Source: Mycobacterium sp. JS623
GTDB taxonomy: Bacteria > Actinomycetota > Actinomycetes > Mycobacteriales > Mycobacteriaceae
DNA: 64,000 nt
Direction: 5' to 3'
NCBI RefSeq assembly: GCF_000328565.1
Contig: NC_019966.1
Span: 310,001-374,000 of the forward strand
The position numbers and the translations under genes are program-made. The notes below the pieces were generated by a model. That model had not been told where the DNA came from, searched no databases, and saw nothing but the letters and a program-made list of their open reading frames with translations. Of this stretch, positions 19,308 through 27,771 are shown piece by piece; the first letter of the stretch is position 1; the number at the start of each line of letters is the position of its first letter.

Positions 19308-19903
19308 CTGTCACGTCGACCGAACCGGTGCGGGTGCGGGGCGCCATCGACAACCCGTCGCGTTGGCTGTGGCTCGTCAAATGGTGCGTGCTGGCCGCGC
19401 CGCACTACCCGATCTTGATAGGACTGTACTTGGTGTACCCGCTGACGACTTTCGTTGCGGGCGTGGCGATCTTGTTCACCGGCCGGTATCCGCGGCCCAT
19501 CTTCGATTTCAACGTCGGGGTGCTGCGCTGGTCGTGGCGAGTGATGAATTACCGCTTCCCGATGAACACCACCGACAAGTACCCGCCGTTCACGATGGCG
19601 CCTCGACCGGACTATCCGGGTGACCTCGAAGTCGACTATCCAGACCACTTGTCGAACTGGGCGGTGCTGGTGAAATGGTGGCTGCTGGGCTTTCCGCAGA
19701 TCATTCTCTGCTGGGCGTTGGAGCCATTTCTGCAAGTACTGTGCGTCATCAATGCGGGGTGGTTGTTGTTCACCGGCGAGACGCATCAGGGGATGTTCGA
19801 TCTGCTGATGGGAATCGTCCGATGGCGTTATCGAGTTGCGGTGTATGTTTCGTTGATGCGGGACGAATATCCGCCATTCCGGCTAGATTTGGGCAAAACA
19901 TAA
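19304..19903 (+). CDS. DUF4389 membrane protein with two internal repeats
   Basis: The product is 199 residues from ATG 19304, overlapping the monooxygenase stop. Two copies of the same unit are visible: a hydrophobic region after WLVKWCVLAAPHYPILI and again after WAVLVKWWLLGFPQIIL. Each ends in a short amphipathic block (FDFNVGVLRWSWRVMNYR, FDLLMGIVRWRYRVAVYV) and D(K/E)YPPF. This is the DUF4389 arrangement. Four membrane segments are likely. The molecular role of the family is unknown. Confidence 0.85.
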   Translation: MTVTSTEPVRVRGAIDNPSRWLWLVKWCVLAAPHYPILIGLYLVYPLTTFVAGVAILFTGRYPRPIFDFNVGVLRWSWRVMNYRFPMNTTDKYPPFTMAPRPDYPGDLEVDYPDHLSNWAVLVKWWLLGFPQIILCWALEPFLQVLCVINAGWLLFTGETHQGMFDLLMGIVRWRYRVAVYVSLMRDEYPPFRLDLGKT

Positions 19904-19929
19904 CGCGTCGCAATCCGTTATTTCCTTAT

Positions 19930-20526
19930 GTGTACCGACTCGGTATGCCGGTGTTCGGCAAGCTGTTCTTCGACCGGTATCGCCGAGAGGCGATGAGCAA
20001 TGCGACCGGCCGGCTGCTGATGATCGGCATCGGGCCGGGGACCGACTTGATGTTTCTTCCGCCCGCTGTGACGTCGGTAGCCGCCGTCGAGCCGGAGGCG
20101 GCGTTCCGGCGGATGGCATCGACTCTTGCCGCGCGGCGCGGCATCGCGATCGAGATCGTCGACGGGGTCGCAGAGTCAATTCCTTTCCCCGACAACAGTT
20201 TCGAGTCGTTACACGTCGGACTGGTGTTGTGCTCGGTCGACGATGTGGGCGCGAGCCTTCGCGAAATCCGGCGTGTGCTGGTGCCCGGAGGCCGACTCGT
20301 GGTCCTCGAGCATGTCCGTGGCGATGGCGCGATGGGTCGGTTCCAGGACCTGATCGCAAAGCCGTGGTCGTGGTTGGCTTCGGGTTGCAAGCCGAACCGC
20401 CGAACCATCGACGCCATTGCAAAGGCCGGATTCGACACCGGCGGACTACGCAAAATCCGACGCACCCCCGTACCGCCCCCGTGCACGCCGCAACTGCTGG
20501 GGTTCGCCACCGCCCGCAAGATTTGA
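19930..20526 (+). CDS. Class I SAM-dependent methyltransferase
   Basis: The product is 198 residues from GTG 19930; ATG 19945 is an alternative and neither has a clear ribosome site. The body is a Methyltransf_11 domain: RLLMIGIGPGTDLMFLP (motif I), VAAVEPEAAFRRMA (motif II Glu), IPFPDNSFESLHVGLVLCSVDD (motif IV) and LREIRRVLVPGGRLVVLEHVRG (motif VI). The C-terminal region resembles UbiE/phospholipid-type methyltransferases with a family-like end (CTPQLLGFATARK). It begins 26 bases after the DUF4389 gene and probably belongs to its operon. The substrate is unknown. Confidence 0.82.
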   Translation: MYRLGMPVFGKLFFDRYRREAMSNATGRLLMIGIGPGTDLMFLPPAVTSVAAVEPEAAFRRMASTLAARRGIAIEIVDGVAESIPFPDNSFESLHVGLVLCSVDDVGASLREIRRVLVPGGRLVVLEHVRGDGAMGRFQDLIAKPWSWLASGCKPNRRTIDAIAKAGFDTGGLRKIRRTPVPPPCTPQLLGFATARKI

Positions 20527-20599
20527 ACCCCGCGCCGGTGTCCGCCGTGAACCGTACAGAGGGATTGCGACCAAGCGGGTGAGCGGAGGGAAACCACCC

Positions 20600-21412
20600 A
20601 TGGAAAATGCAAAGCGAGTCGGTTGGGCCTTGGCGGTTGCGCTCGGCATAGGGCTTGCAATGGCGAACACGCCGGCGGTGGCGTCGGCGGCACCGGGCGA
20701 TTCCGGCAAGGGTTCATCGGCTGGGGGGTCGTCACAGTCGTCCGATCCGCCGTCGGGCAAGAAGGGCGCTTCGTCGCCTGATTCGTCGTCCACGAGCGAC
20801 GCCCCTAAGCCACGTCGGCACCCGCCGACACAGGCCGACGAGACCACGGTGACACCGAAGAAGTCAGGAAGTGATCTGCACAAAGGTGATGCGAGTTCGT
20901 CGGTGGCGAAGACGTCCCTGAAGGTGGCCGCGCTCACGGCGACCGCGGTCGGGCAGCCTTCGCGCACGCCTGCCGCACCGGCGCCTGCGCCGGCGGAGCT
21001 GACGATGCTGGGTCTCGCGCGCCGCGAATCAACGGCGACGACGTCCGCGGCAACGGCGACGACGTCCGCGGCAACGGCGACGACGTCTGCGGCAACGGCG
21101 ACGACGTCTGCGGCCGACCCCGACTTCATCACGTCGACCCACGGGTTCTTCGGCCTGTTCTCGGTGACGTCGGCCGCCGACCCCGATGACAATCACTACG
21201 TTGCGTTTGTTCTGCGCACGCCGTTATTCACGAACGTCTTGACGTCTGGGACGAACCCCGAGGACAGCTTGGGGCTCGGCGCGTCGAGCATTGGGGTTGC
21301 GGGGCACACCGTGAATACGCTCATGAGTCCGTTCTTGGATTTCTCAATCGCCATTCCGGTCGAGGATCCGTTCGCCGTACTGTTTACGTCTCTGGTTCGG
21401 GCGGGGTTCTGA
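20600..21412 (+). CDS. Exported Ser/Thr/Ala-rich protein with heptapeptide repeats
   Basis: The product is 270 residues from ATG 20600, with GGAGGG upstream deciding the start. The signal peptide is GWALAVALGIGLAMANTPAVASA. The mature part opens with a long Ser/Gly/Lys-rich disordered stretch, then four exact seven-residue repeats of the TATTSAA type (bases 21031-21114), then a more ordered C-terminal domain of about 75 residues. No family was recognised. The layout suggests a wall-associated or secreted protein with a spacer. It converges with the FtsX-type permease. Confidence 0.7.
   Translation: MENAKRVGWALAVALGIGLAMANTPAVASAAPGDSGKGSSAGGSSQSSDPPSGKKGASSPDSSSTSDAPKPRRHPPTQADETTVTPKKSGSDLHKGDASSSVAKTSLKVAALTATAVGQPSRTPAAPAPAPAELTMLGLARRESTATTSAATATTSAATATTSAATATTSAADPDFITSTHGFFGLFSVTSAADPDDNHYVAFVLRTPLFTNVLTSGTNPEDSLGLGASSIGVAGHTVNTLMSPFLDFSIAIPVEDPFAVLFTSLVRAGF
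21031..21114 (+). repeat. 21-bp tandem repeat, 4 copies, in frame
   Basis: Four consecutive copies of aacggcgacgacgtc(c/t)gcggc differ only at one C/T position (copies 1-2 C, 3-4 T). The unit is a multiple of three and encodes seven residues, so copy-number change would not shift the frame. It is a candidate variable-number locus. Confidence 0.9.
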
Positions 21413-21415
21413 CGG

Positions 21416-23914
21416 CTATTCGACACTCACCGCTTCGATGATGTTCAGTCGGGCGGCGCGTCGAGCTGGCGGCAGCGAGCCGAGCAGGCTGATCGCGATC
21501 GCGCCGACCGTGAAGGCGAGCGCCATTGGGCTGGGCCGGAAGTCGACGGTGAAGTTCATGATGTCCTCGCTGACGAGGCTGTAGAGCCACTGATCCGCCA
21601 GGCCGAACAACAGTCCCAACACACCGCCGACGACGCCGATGCTCGTAGCCTCGGCGAGCACCATTGCGAGGGTGAATCGGCGGCTGGATCCCATCGCTCG
21701 CAGCACCCCGATCTCCCGCCGCCGCTCGAGCACCGAGAGGGTCAACGTGTTGAGAAGTGCGACGGCAGCGACGAATGCGACGATGATCCACACGGCATTG
21801 GCGATGAACATGCTCTGCTGCATCGGCGCTTCGATGCCCGCGAGCGCCGCCGCTCCGTCGTACACATAGTTCGGGGCGGGTACGACGCGGCGTACGTCTT
21901 GCAGCACGCGCTTGGGATCCGCGGCGGCTTTGACTTGCAGAGTGGTCGACGCCGGACGGTCGAACCACTGCCGGAGCTGATCGAGATTCATTCCGACCGT
22001 GCCGATCACGGTTGAGAAGTACGGCACCAGTGCCAGTACGGTCACTTGCTTCGGGCCGTGTGGCGTCTGCATCCGCAGTGTGTCGCCGACCTTGACGGCC
22101 AGCGACTTGCCAAGGTTCTTGGTGAGCACCACTCCGCGGCCGGCGAGGACGTCGTCGCGGATTCGCGGATCAAGCGCGTGGTAGAGCGCATCGGCGGTGC
22201 CCGCGGTGAACCCGTCGAGCATCACCCGGGTGCCGCCGACAACGGCGAACGCGAACGCGCCCTCGGTGACACGCGCCACGCCGGGCAGCGCGGCCACCTT
22301 CTCCGAAAGGCCTTGCGGCAGAGCATCAGTGGCGAACCTGTCGGGCGAGTCGGCGCTCACCAAGACGTCGACATCCGCTACGTGGGCGAAGATGTCGCGG
22401 GCCGACCGGATCATGTCCGAGTTCGTGCCGGTGATGACGACGGTGGTGACCACAGCGATGAGCACGGTCATCACGGTGGCCCACACACGGCGTGGCGAAC
22501 GCTCGATGGTCGCCGCCGCGAGCGCGCCCGCCGATCCGAACATGCGGGCGGTTGCGGCGGTGGCCTTCACCATGGGCCCGGCGAGCGCGAAACCGAGAGC
22601 GATCTCGGCGCAGAAGAGTGCCGACATCGCGGCAACGGCGATGGTGCCGGTTCGCCCGAGGACGATCACGATCGACATGGCGAACACGGTGACAGCGCCA
22701 ACACCGATGGCGATCCGCAGCCACCGCGGAACGCGGTCTGCCGCGGAGACTCCGACTGGTGCCAGTGCCTCGATGGGCGACACCTTGTATACCTGCCGCG
22801 CGGCCATGGCCGATGCCAGGACGCTGGTGAGCACCGTCGTCGCAAGCGCCGCCGGTATCGCATAGCCGGGCAGCCAGTATTCGATGCGCGCTTCAAGACC
22901 TTGGGTCATCGCCGGTGGCAGTCGACCAATCGCGATGCGGCCCAGCAGTATTCCGATGCCTGACCCGATCGCGCCACCGGTCAGGCCGAGGAACGCGGCC
23001 TCTGCAAGCATGTCCCGAACGATGGTGGCGCGGCGGCCGCCGATCGCACGCAGCATCGAGATGACCGGCCTGCGTTGGGTGATCGCCATCGTCATGGTGG
23101 TGTAGACGAGAAAGGCGCCGACGATCAACGCGACCACGGCGCCCATCAGGGCCATGTAATTCATCATCTTGACGCTGTCGCCCGCGCGGGCCGCCCGCAT
23201 GCTCGGGGGAGCGACGATTGCGCGGCCGTTGACGGCGTTGGTGACCGCGGTGCGCACGTTCGCGGGGTCGGCACCGGGTTTGACGGTGATCAGGATCGAG
23301 TCGAGCTGACCGTGCCGATCTGTGACGTTCTGCGCCAATGCAAGTGGGGCAAGCACATAGTGGCCGCCGTTGAGGTCGGTGAGTTGCTTGCCGGTGAGCA
23401 CGTCGGTGACGGTGACCTCGCCGGAGCCAACCTGGAACTTGTCGCCCTTCTTGCGGCCCACAGACGGCCCCACCTGTACACCGTCCGGCGCCTGCGACAG
23501 CTGCTCCACCGGTTGTGCGACGGCGTCTTTCAGCGCGCCGCCCAACTCGGCACTGCTCTTGTCGGCGCCGAACAGCAGGACCTCACCCGTCGCCGTCGGC
23601 GCGGACATCCGGATCATGGGCGCCGCCGTCGCAACACCGGGCACTGCGGCGACGTCAGCGGTGATCGTGTCGGGAAATCCCGCGTCGGTGATGCCAGAGA
23701 CTTCGAGCGCGGCGATGCCTGCGATGCCGTCGGCCAGTCGGTTGACTGAGCCGGTGATCGACCCGAAGATGCCGAACACTGCGACCAAATACATTGCAGA
23801 TACCGACATTACGGCGATCGAGGCGATGGTGCGTCGCCGATGCACGGCGAGCTCTCGCAGGCTGAACAGCCGGAGCCGGCTCGCAGCGGCGCCGATCGTC
23901 GAACCGGGGCTCAC
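21416..23914 (-). CDS. FtsX-type ABC exporter permease, double-domain (MacB/LolC-like)
   Basis: The product is 832 residues from GTG 23914, whose start overlaps the stop of the ATPase gene (GTGA). The protein starts with a cytoplasmic helix and a membrane segment (IASIAVMSVSAMYLVAVFGIF), has a large external domain (about 50-250), a first FtsX block of three segments (YMALMGAVVALIVGAFLVYT and following), a middle pair, a second external domain (500-690) and a second FtsX block near the end (VWIIVAFVAAVALLNTL). The size and layout match mycobacterial Rv0987-type permeases. Its only adjacent ATPase is damaged, so the exporter may be inactive or may borrow another ATPase. Confidence 0.88.
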   Translation of the reverse strand: MSPGSTIGAAASRLRLFSLRELAVHRRRTIASIAVMSVSAMYLVAVFGIFGSITGSVNRLADGIAGIAALEVSGITDAGFPDTITADVAAVPGVATAAPMIRMSAPTATGEVLLFGADKSSAELGGALKDAVAQPVEQLSQAPDGVQVGPSVGRKKGDKFQVGSGEVTVTDVLTGKQLTDLNGGHYVLAPLALAQNVTDRHGQLDSILITVKPGADPANVRTAVTNAVNGRAIVAPPSMRAARAGDSVKMMNYMALMGAVVALIVGAFLVYTTMTMAITQRRPVISMLRAIGGRRATIVRDMLAEAAFLGLTGGAIGSGIGILLGRIAIGRLPPAMTQGLEARIEYWLPGYAIPAALATTVLTSVLASAMAARQVYKVSPIEALAPVGVSAADRVPRWLRIAIGVGAVTVFAMSIVIVLGRTGTIAVAAMSALFCAEIALGFALAGPMVKATAATARMFGSAGALAAATIERSPRRVWATVMTVLIAVVTTVVITGTNSDMIRSARDIFAHVADVDVLVSADSPDRFATDALPQGLSEKVAALPGVARVTEGAFAFAVVGGTRVMLDGFTAGTADALYHALDPRIRDDVLAGRGVVLTKNLGKSLAVKVGDTLRMQTPHGPKQVTVLALVPYFSTVIGTVGMNLDQLRQWFDRPASTTLQVKAAADPKRVLQDVRRVVPAPNYVYDGAAALAGIEAPMQQSMFIANAVWIIVAFVAAVALLNTLTLSVLERRREIGVLRAMGSSRRFTLAMVLAEATSIGVVGGVLGLLFGLADQWLYSLVSEDIMNFTVDFRPSPMALAFTVGAIAISLLGSLPPARRAARLNIIEAVSVE

Positions 23915-24393
23915 CGGCCAACCACCGACATCTCGTCGGAACCGAGCCGACCGTCCTGCAACGTGATCACGCGATCGGTCGCGGCCGCTGCATCGGAATT
24001 GTGAGTCACCATCACCACAAGGCGACCGCTGTCCTCTTCATGCACCACCTCGGCCAGAAGCGCCAAGATCGAAGCGCCCGTTGCGGTATCGAGGTTTCCG
24101 GTCGGTTCGTCGGCAAGGATCAGCGGCGGGTCCATCATCAGCGCGCGTGCCACCGCTACCCGCTGCATCTGGCCACCGGAGAGTTCCGACGGTCGGTGTT
24201 GGGTGCGATTGCCCAGCCCGACCCTGTCGAGGAGACTGACCGCATCCGCCTTGACTTTGCCCAGTCGCACGCCGTCGAGGAGCTTCGGCACCGCCACGTT
24301 CTCCCACGCCGACATCGTCGGCAGCGTGCTCTTGCCAGCGCCCGACGGCCCGCCGGTCAGCTCGCGCTGGCGCGGATCGGAAGCATCGCTCAT
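23911..24393 (-). pseudogene. Internally deleted ABC exporter ATPase (LolD/MacB type)
   Basis: The frame from ATG 24393 encodes 160 residues, against 220-250 for the family. The Walker [10 protein letters not shown] lies at residues 15-23 rather than near 40-45, so the first strands are missing. It runs directly into [13 protein letters not shown], a sequence that normally follows the Q-loop some 50 residues later, so the segment containing the Q-loop is absent. The rest is intact: [17 protein letters not shown] signature, [12 protein letters not shown]alker [11 protein letters not shown] switch. The frame is preserved and still overlaps the permease start. Without the A-loop and Q-loop the protein should not power transport. 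It could be a real decay event or an assembly artefact. Confidence 0.8.
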
Positions 24394-24549
24394 CGCGGCT
24401 CACCCCCGCTCCGACAGTACGAATTGTTGCTGTCGGCAGCATCAGCAGCTTACTCCGGGTTAGGTCTGCCAATTTGGCCCGCGACAAGGTCAATTGCTGT
24501 CTACAGTTAATGTCGCTTGCGTTAATAAACTCCAGAAAGGGGGCGGGCG

Positions 24550-24867
24550 ATGAGCTTTCGACTTTCATCGCGGCGAGCAATCCTGATAGGCGGTTTTGCG
24601 GTCGCTGTTGCTGCCAGTCCGGCCGTCGCCGCGGTCGTACCGGCCCTGAATGCGCCGGCGCCGGTCGCGGAGTGTCCTGCTGGTTACGTGATGGAGCCCA
24701 CGAGCGAAGCTTGCGTGTCAGGAGCGGAGCAAAACGTTCCGGAGGCAGTGCCGGGCACCCCCGCCCTTCCGCAAGTAGATGGCATTCCATGCACCGGGGC
24801 CAACACCGGCGAATGCATCGGGCTTCAGGAGTCTCAGGGCGGGGGCGGCCCCCTGCCGATTCCCTGA
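24550..24867 (+). CDS. Small exported Cys-containing protein
   Basis: The product is 105 residues from ATG 24550, after AGAAAGGGGGCG, a strong ribosome site. SSRRAILIGGFAVAVAASPAVAA is a signal sequence with paired Arg, possibly Tat or Sec. The mature part has four Cys (ECPAGYVMEP, SEACVSG, GIPCTGA, TGECIGL) suited to two disulfides, and a Pro/Gly end. No family was recognised. The upstream 156 bases, between it and the divergent broken ATPase gene, are relatively AT-rich and probably hold its promoter. Confidence 0.7.
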   Translation: MSFRLSSRRAILIGGFAVAVAASPAVAAVVPALNAPAPVAECPAGYVMEPTSEACVSGAEQNVPEAVPGTPALPQVDGIPCTGANTGECIGLQESQGGGGPLPIP

Positions 24868-25030
24868 CCGGGCACATGCGGTTACGCGACGCCGGGAGGC
24901 GATTTCGGCCCCCAAAAAGGCCGTTGAACTGCGGAAACACTGGCTGGATTGCTCCGCGGCGCAATTGGGACGAACCCCATTCTGTGATCCCGTCGTGACA
25001 ACTTCGTGACATTTGCCCCTGTTATTTCGT

Positions 25031-25726
25031 ATGGTGCTTGCCGTGGGCCGGCACTCATCAGCCAGGGAGCGGCGAAAGCCGCCTGTTGCCCTGGCTGCGC
25101 TCATCGCCCCCGCCGCCATGTTCTTCGCCGTTGCCGGAGACGTCCATCCATTCGCCACGCAACCCGAAGCCAGGCCAGCCCTGCCCAGGGTTGCGCCGGC
25201 GGCCACCCCTGCCGCGCCGTGCTGTTTCGAGATCGTCGCGGCGCCGCCTGCTATGCCGTCGGTGGAACCGGCAGGCGCGCAGTCGGATGCGAATCCTGTT
25301 GCTGCTCAATTGGTTTCGGCCTCACGATATCGGGTCGTCGACCGCGCGCTGCCGCCAGGAGTAGCCCCGGAGAGGGGCCTGCAGGTCAGAACTATTTTGA
25401 CCGCGCGTCACATCAGCGAGGAGTTCCCCGAGATCCACGAAATCGGTGGCTTTCGCCCCGACGCGCTGCGGTGGCACCCGGACGGCTTGGCCCTCGACGT
25501 GATGATCCCGAACCCGAGCAGTGCCGCGGGAATCGCGCTCGGCGACCAGATCGTGGCATACGTGCTGCAGAACGCGGGTGTATTCGGCATCCAGGACGCG
25601 ATCTGGCGGGGCGTTTACTACACCCCAGGCGGGGCGCAGCGCGGCGGATACGGCCACTTTGACCACGTCCACGTGACGACCACCGGCGGCGGCTATCCGA
25701 CAGGCGGAGAGACCTACTACCGCTGA
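25031..25726 (+). CDS. Conserved exported protein (Rv0320-like)
   Basis: The product is 231 residues from ATG 25031; GTG 25043 (VGRHSSARERR) is an equally possible start and TTG 25013 a longer one. A basic N-terminus and one hydrophobic segment (PPVALAALIAPAAMFFAVAG) suggest export. The C-terminal domain (about 120-230: RTILTARHISEEFPEIHEIGG, HPDGLALDVMIPN, GHFDHVHVTTTGGGYP) is conserved in mycobacterial secreted proteins, and its His-rich spacing (H...D...H.H) resembles a zinc-peptidase-like ARB_07466-type fold. The syntenic M. tuberculosis gene next to dcd is Rv0320, described as a possible exported protein. Enzymatic activity is inference. Confidence 0.78.
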   Translation: MVLAVGRHSSARERRKPPVALAALIAPAAMFFAVAGDVHPFATQPEARPALPRVAPAATPAAPCCFEIVAAPPAMPSVEPAGAQSDANPVAAQLVSASRYRVVDRALPPGVAPERGLQVRTILTARHISEEFPEIHEIGGFRPDALRWHPDGLALDVMIPNPSSAAGIALGDQIVAYVLQNAGVFGIQDAIWRGVYYTPGGAQRGGYGHFDHVHVTTTGGGYPTGGETYYR

Positions 25727-25741
25727 GCGGCGGTGAAGCGC

Positions 25742-26107
25742 TCAGCGTTGGCTCGCCCGCCACTTGTCGAGCAGCCTGCGGTCTCGTTTCGTCGGCCTGC
25801 CAGCGCCGCGATCGCGAACGGCCACAGGCGCATACGGCGTCGGCGGCGGGGCTGGTGAGTGATCGAGGTAGCACGTCACGGCGTCGGCGGCGCCGACACG
25901 CTTCTGGATCACCCGGGTCACCTCGACGATGCGGGTTCTGTCGCCGATCCGGGCATGCACCTTGTCGCCCGGACACACCGTGGTCGCGGGCTTCGCTGGA
26001 CGGTCGTTGATACGCACGTGTCCACCCCGGCATGCTGCGGCGGCGTCGGTGCGGGTCTTGGTCAGCCGGACGGCCCACAACCACCTATCCACGCGGGTCG
26101 ACTCCAT
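25742..26107 (-). CDS. S4-domain RNA-binding protein (HslR type)
   Basis: The product is 121 residues from ATG 26107 (MESTRVDRWLW), the usual family start; in-frame ATGs at 26116 and 26119 would add three or four residues. The S4 domain occupies residues 3-65 (VDRWLWAVRLTKTRTDAAAACRGGHVRIND), followed by a strand and a basic C-terminal tail (RPTKRDRRLLDKWRASQ). HslR-type S4 proteins bind stalled 50S subunits or structured RNA. The gene converges with the Rv0320-like gene, 15 bases apart. Confidence 0.87.
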   Translation of the reverse strand: MESTRVDRWLWAVRLTKTRTDAAAACRGGHVRINDRPAKPATTVCPGDKVHARIGDRTRIVEVTRVIQKRVGAADAVTCYLDHSPAPPPTPYAPVAVRDRGAGRPTKRDRRLLDKWRASQR

Positions 26108-26393
26108 GGCATCCATCATGGCCTGCCGACTCTTCACCGGTGGCGTTCGCGTACCGGGTTCCTGGCATCGATTTCGTGTTCGCGCGCAGACGAATCCGCG
26201 ACGAACGCTGCCGCCATGTCCGTGGCGGCCTGGTGATCCCGTACGGCGATCGCGACCTCCATGCCGACATCGCCGCCGGCGAATCGTTACCGATTGCAGA
26301 CGAAATCGACACCGAGTCCATACAAGTTCGGCGCGGTTAGCAAACCCACTGGTTGATACCGTCAGCCGACAACCTGGCCTAACGGATGGGAAC

Positions 26394-27698
26394 ATGACGG
26401 CGATCAACGACGCGGACCGCGCGCTTGAGGGTTCCCACTTCGAGAGGGTGGAGGCTCTGTCGCAGGCGACGACTCGTCTGCGCTTCGATCCGTACGTCGA
26501 CATCGACTGGGACGCACCAGATAACGCTCTGGACAAAGACGATCCGCGATGGCAGCTGGACTCGAAGACAGATCCCCTTGCGGCGACGGACTGGTATGCC
26601 CGACAGCCGTTGCAGCGACGAATCGACATGGGCCGCTGGATTACCGCGAACACGCTCAAGGCGACGATTCAGTTCGAACAGATGTTGATCCGCGGGGTGG
26701 TGCACTACGCCGGCAATCTGCGGAATGGTTCGCCAGTCTTTCGCTATCTCATGGAGGAGTTGATCGACGAAGCCAATCACATCCTGATGTTCCAAGAGTT
26801 CATCAACCGCAGCGGCGAAGACGTTCCCGGGATGCGGCGAGGCTCCCGGTTCGTCGGTCCGATCATTGGCTTCATCGGCGGCTACGCCAGCATCTTCCAT
26901 TTCATCGGGGTGCTATGCGGTGAACAGCCGCTGCACTATCAGCAGACCCTGCAGCATCGTGGCGCGGCGAAAGTACCGCCGCTGCTCAACAAGATCACCT
27001 ACATCCACCTGGCCGAAGAAGCCCGTCACATCACATTCGCCGACGACTATCTGGCGCAACGGATGCGGTGGTCCAGCCGCTTCAGGCGGGCGACATATGC
27101 CATCGCCTTTCCGTTCTATCTACGGTGGTTGATCGGGGAGTCGATGGGACCGCCGCGCACTTTCGCCCGCCAATTCGGCGTGCCGCGAAGGGTTTTCAAG
27201 TCCGCTTACTGGAGGAGCGCTCAGTCATGCCGGATGATGGCGGACTCAGCCGCCGACGTTCGCCGCATCGCCGACGACCTAGGCCTGCGAACGGTGTGGA
27301 CGCGTTGGCTATGGCGAATGTTCGGAGTCGAGGGGCCGGTACCGCGGTATCGCGGCGAGCCGGACCGAGACAACTCCGTGGCCGGCGTCGTCGGGCATCG
27401 ACTGGCCGTGTGGGGACGTCTTGCGGCCGTGGCGATCATGGCTGGCGTGGCGCTGGGGGCGACGCCGGACGGATTGCGAATCATTGCTGTTGCCGCGGTC
27501 GGCGTCGGCGTATGGGCGACCTACCACCTGCTCCGCGAACGTCGTGGCGGCGTGGTGGGCAATCAAGAATTCGAATGGCCCAGGCTTTTCGTCTGGGTGG
27601 CGGTGTGCGTAGCCATGATTCCCGCCGGCGGCCTGATCGGACTTGCTCTGGTGGTGTTCATGATCTGGGCGCTCGCCGAGTTCATGCCCACGCTCTGA
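26394..27698 (+). CDS. AurF-type diiron oxygenase-like protein with C-terminal membrane segments
   Basis: The product is 434 residues from ATG 26394. Helices with carboxylate/His iron ligands are visible: QFEQMLIRGVVHYAGN, YLMEELIDEANHILMFQEF (EExxxxxxH) and YIHLAEEARHITFADDYL (EExxH), the pattern of p-aminobenzoate N-oxygenase AurF. These non-haem diiron enzymes oxygenate amines or other small molecules. After about residue 330 two hydrophobic hairpins follow (RLAAVAIMAGVALGATPDGL, LFVWVAVCVAMIPAGGLIGLAL), so the protein is probably membrane-tethered, which is not part of the AurF core. The gene is divergent from the S4 gene; the 286 bases between hold no other convincing gene. Confidence 0.82.
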   Translation: MTAINDADRALEGSHFERVEALSQATTRLRFDPYVDIDWDAPDNALDKDDPRWQLDSKTDPLAATDWYARQPLQRRIDMGRWITANTLKATIQFEQMLIRGVVHYAGNLRNGSPVFRYLMEELIDEANHILMFQEFINRSGEDVPGMRRGSRFVGPIIGFIGGYASIFHFIGVLCGEQPLHYQQTLQHRGAAKVPPLLNKITYIHLAEEARHITFADDYLAQRMRWSSRFRRATYAIAFPFYLRWLIGESMGPPRTFARQFGVPRRVFKSAYWRSAQSCRMMADSAADVRRIADDLGLRTVWTRWLWRMFGVEGPVPRYRGEPDRDNSVAGVVGHRLAVWGRLAAVAIMAGVALGATPDGLRIIAVAAVGVGVWATYHLLRERRGGVVGNQEFEWPRLFVWVAVCVAMIPAGGLIGLALVVFMIWALAEFMPTL

Positions 27699-27771
27699 CC
27701 ATTGATTTCGGTACTGCAATCGACCGGCTCGGCAACCTCGAATGGAGTCTCGACCGTGATACGTTCCGCGC

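Noticed and set aside
25929..26393. N-terminal extension of the AurF-type protein
   Set aside because: It overlaps the S4-domain gene on the other strand and shows no similarity to the family.
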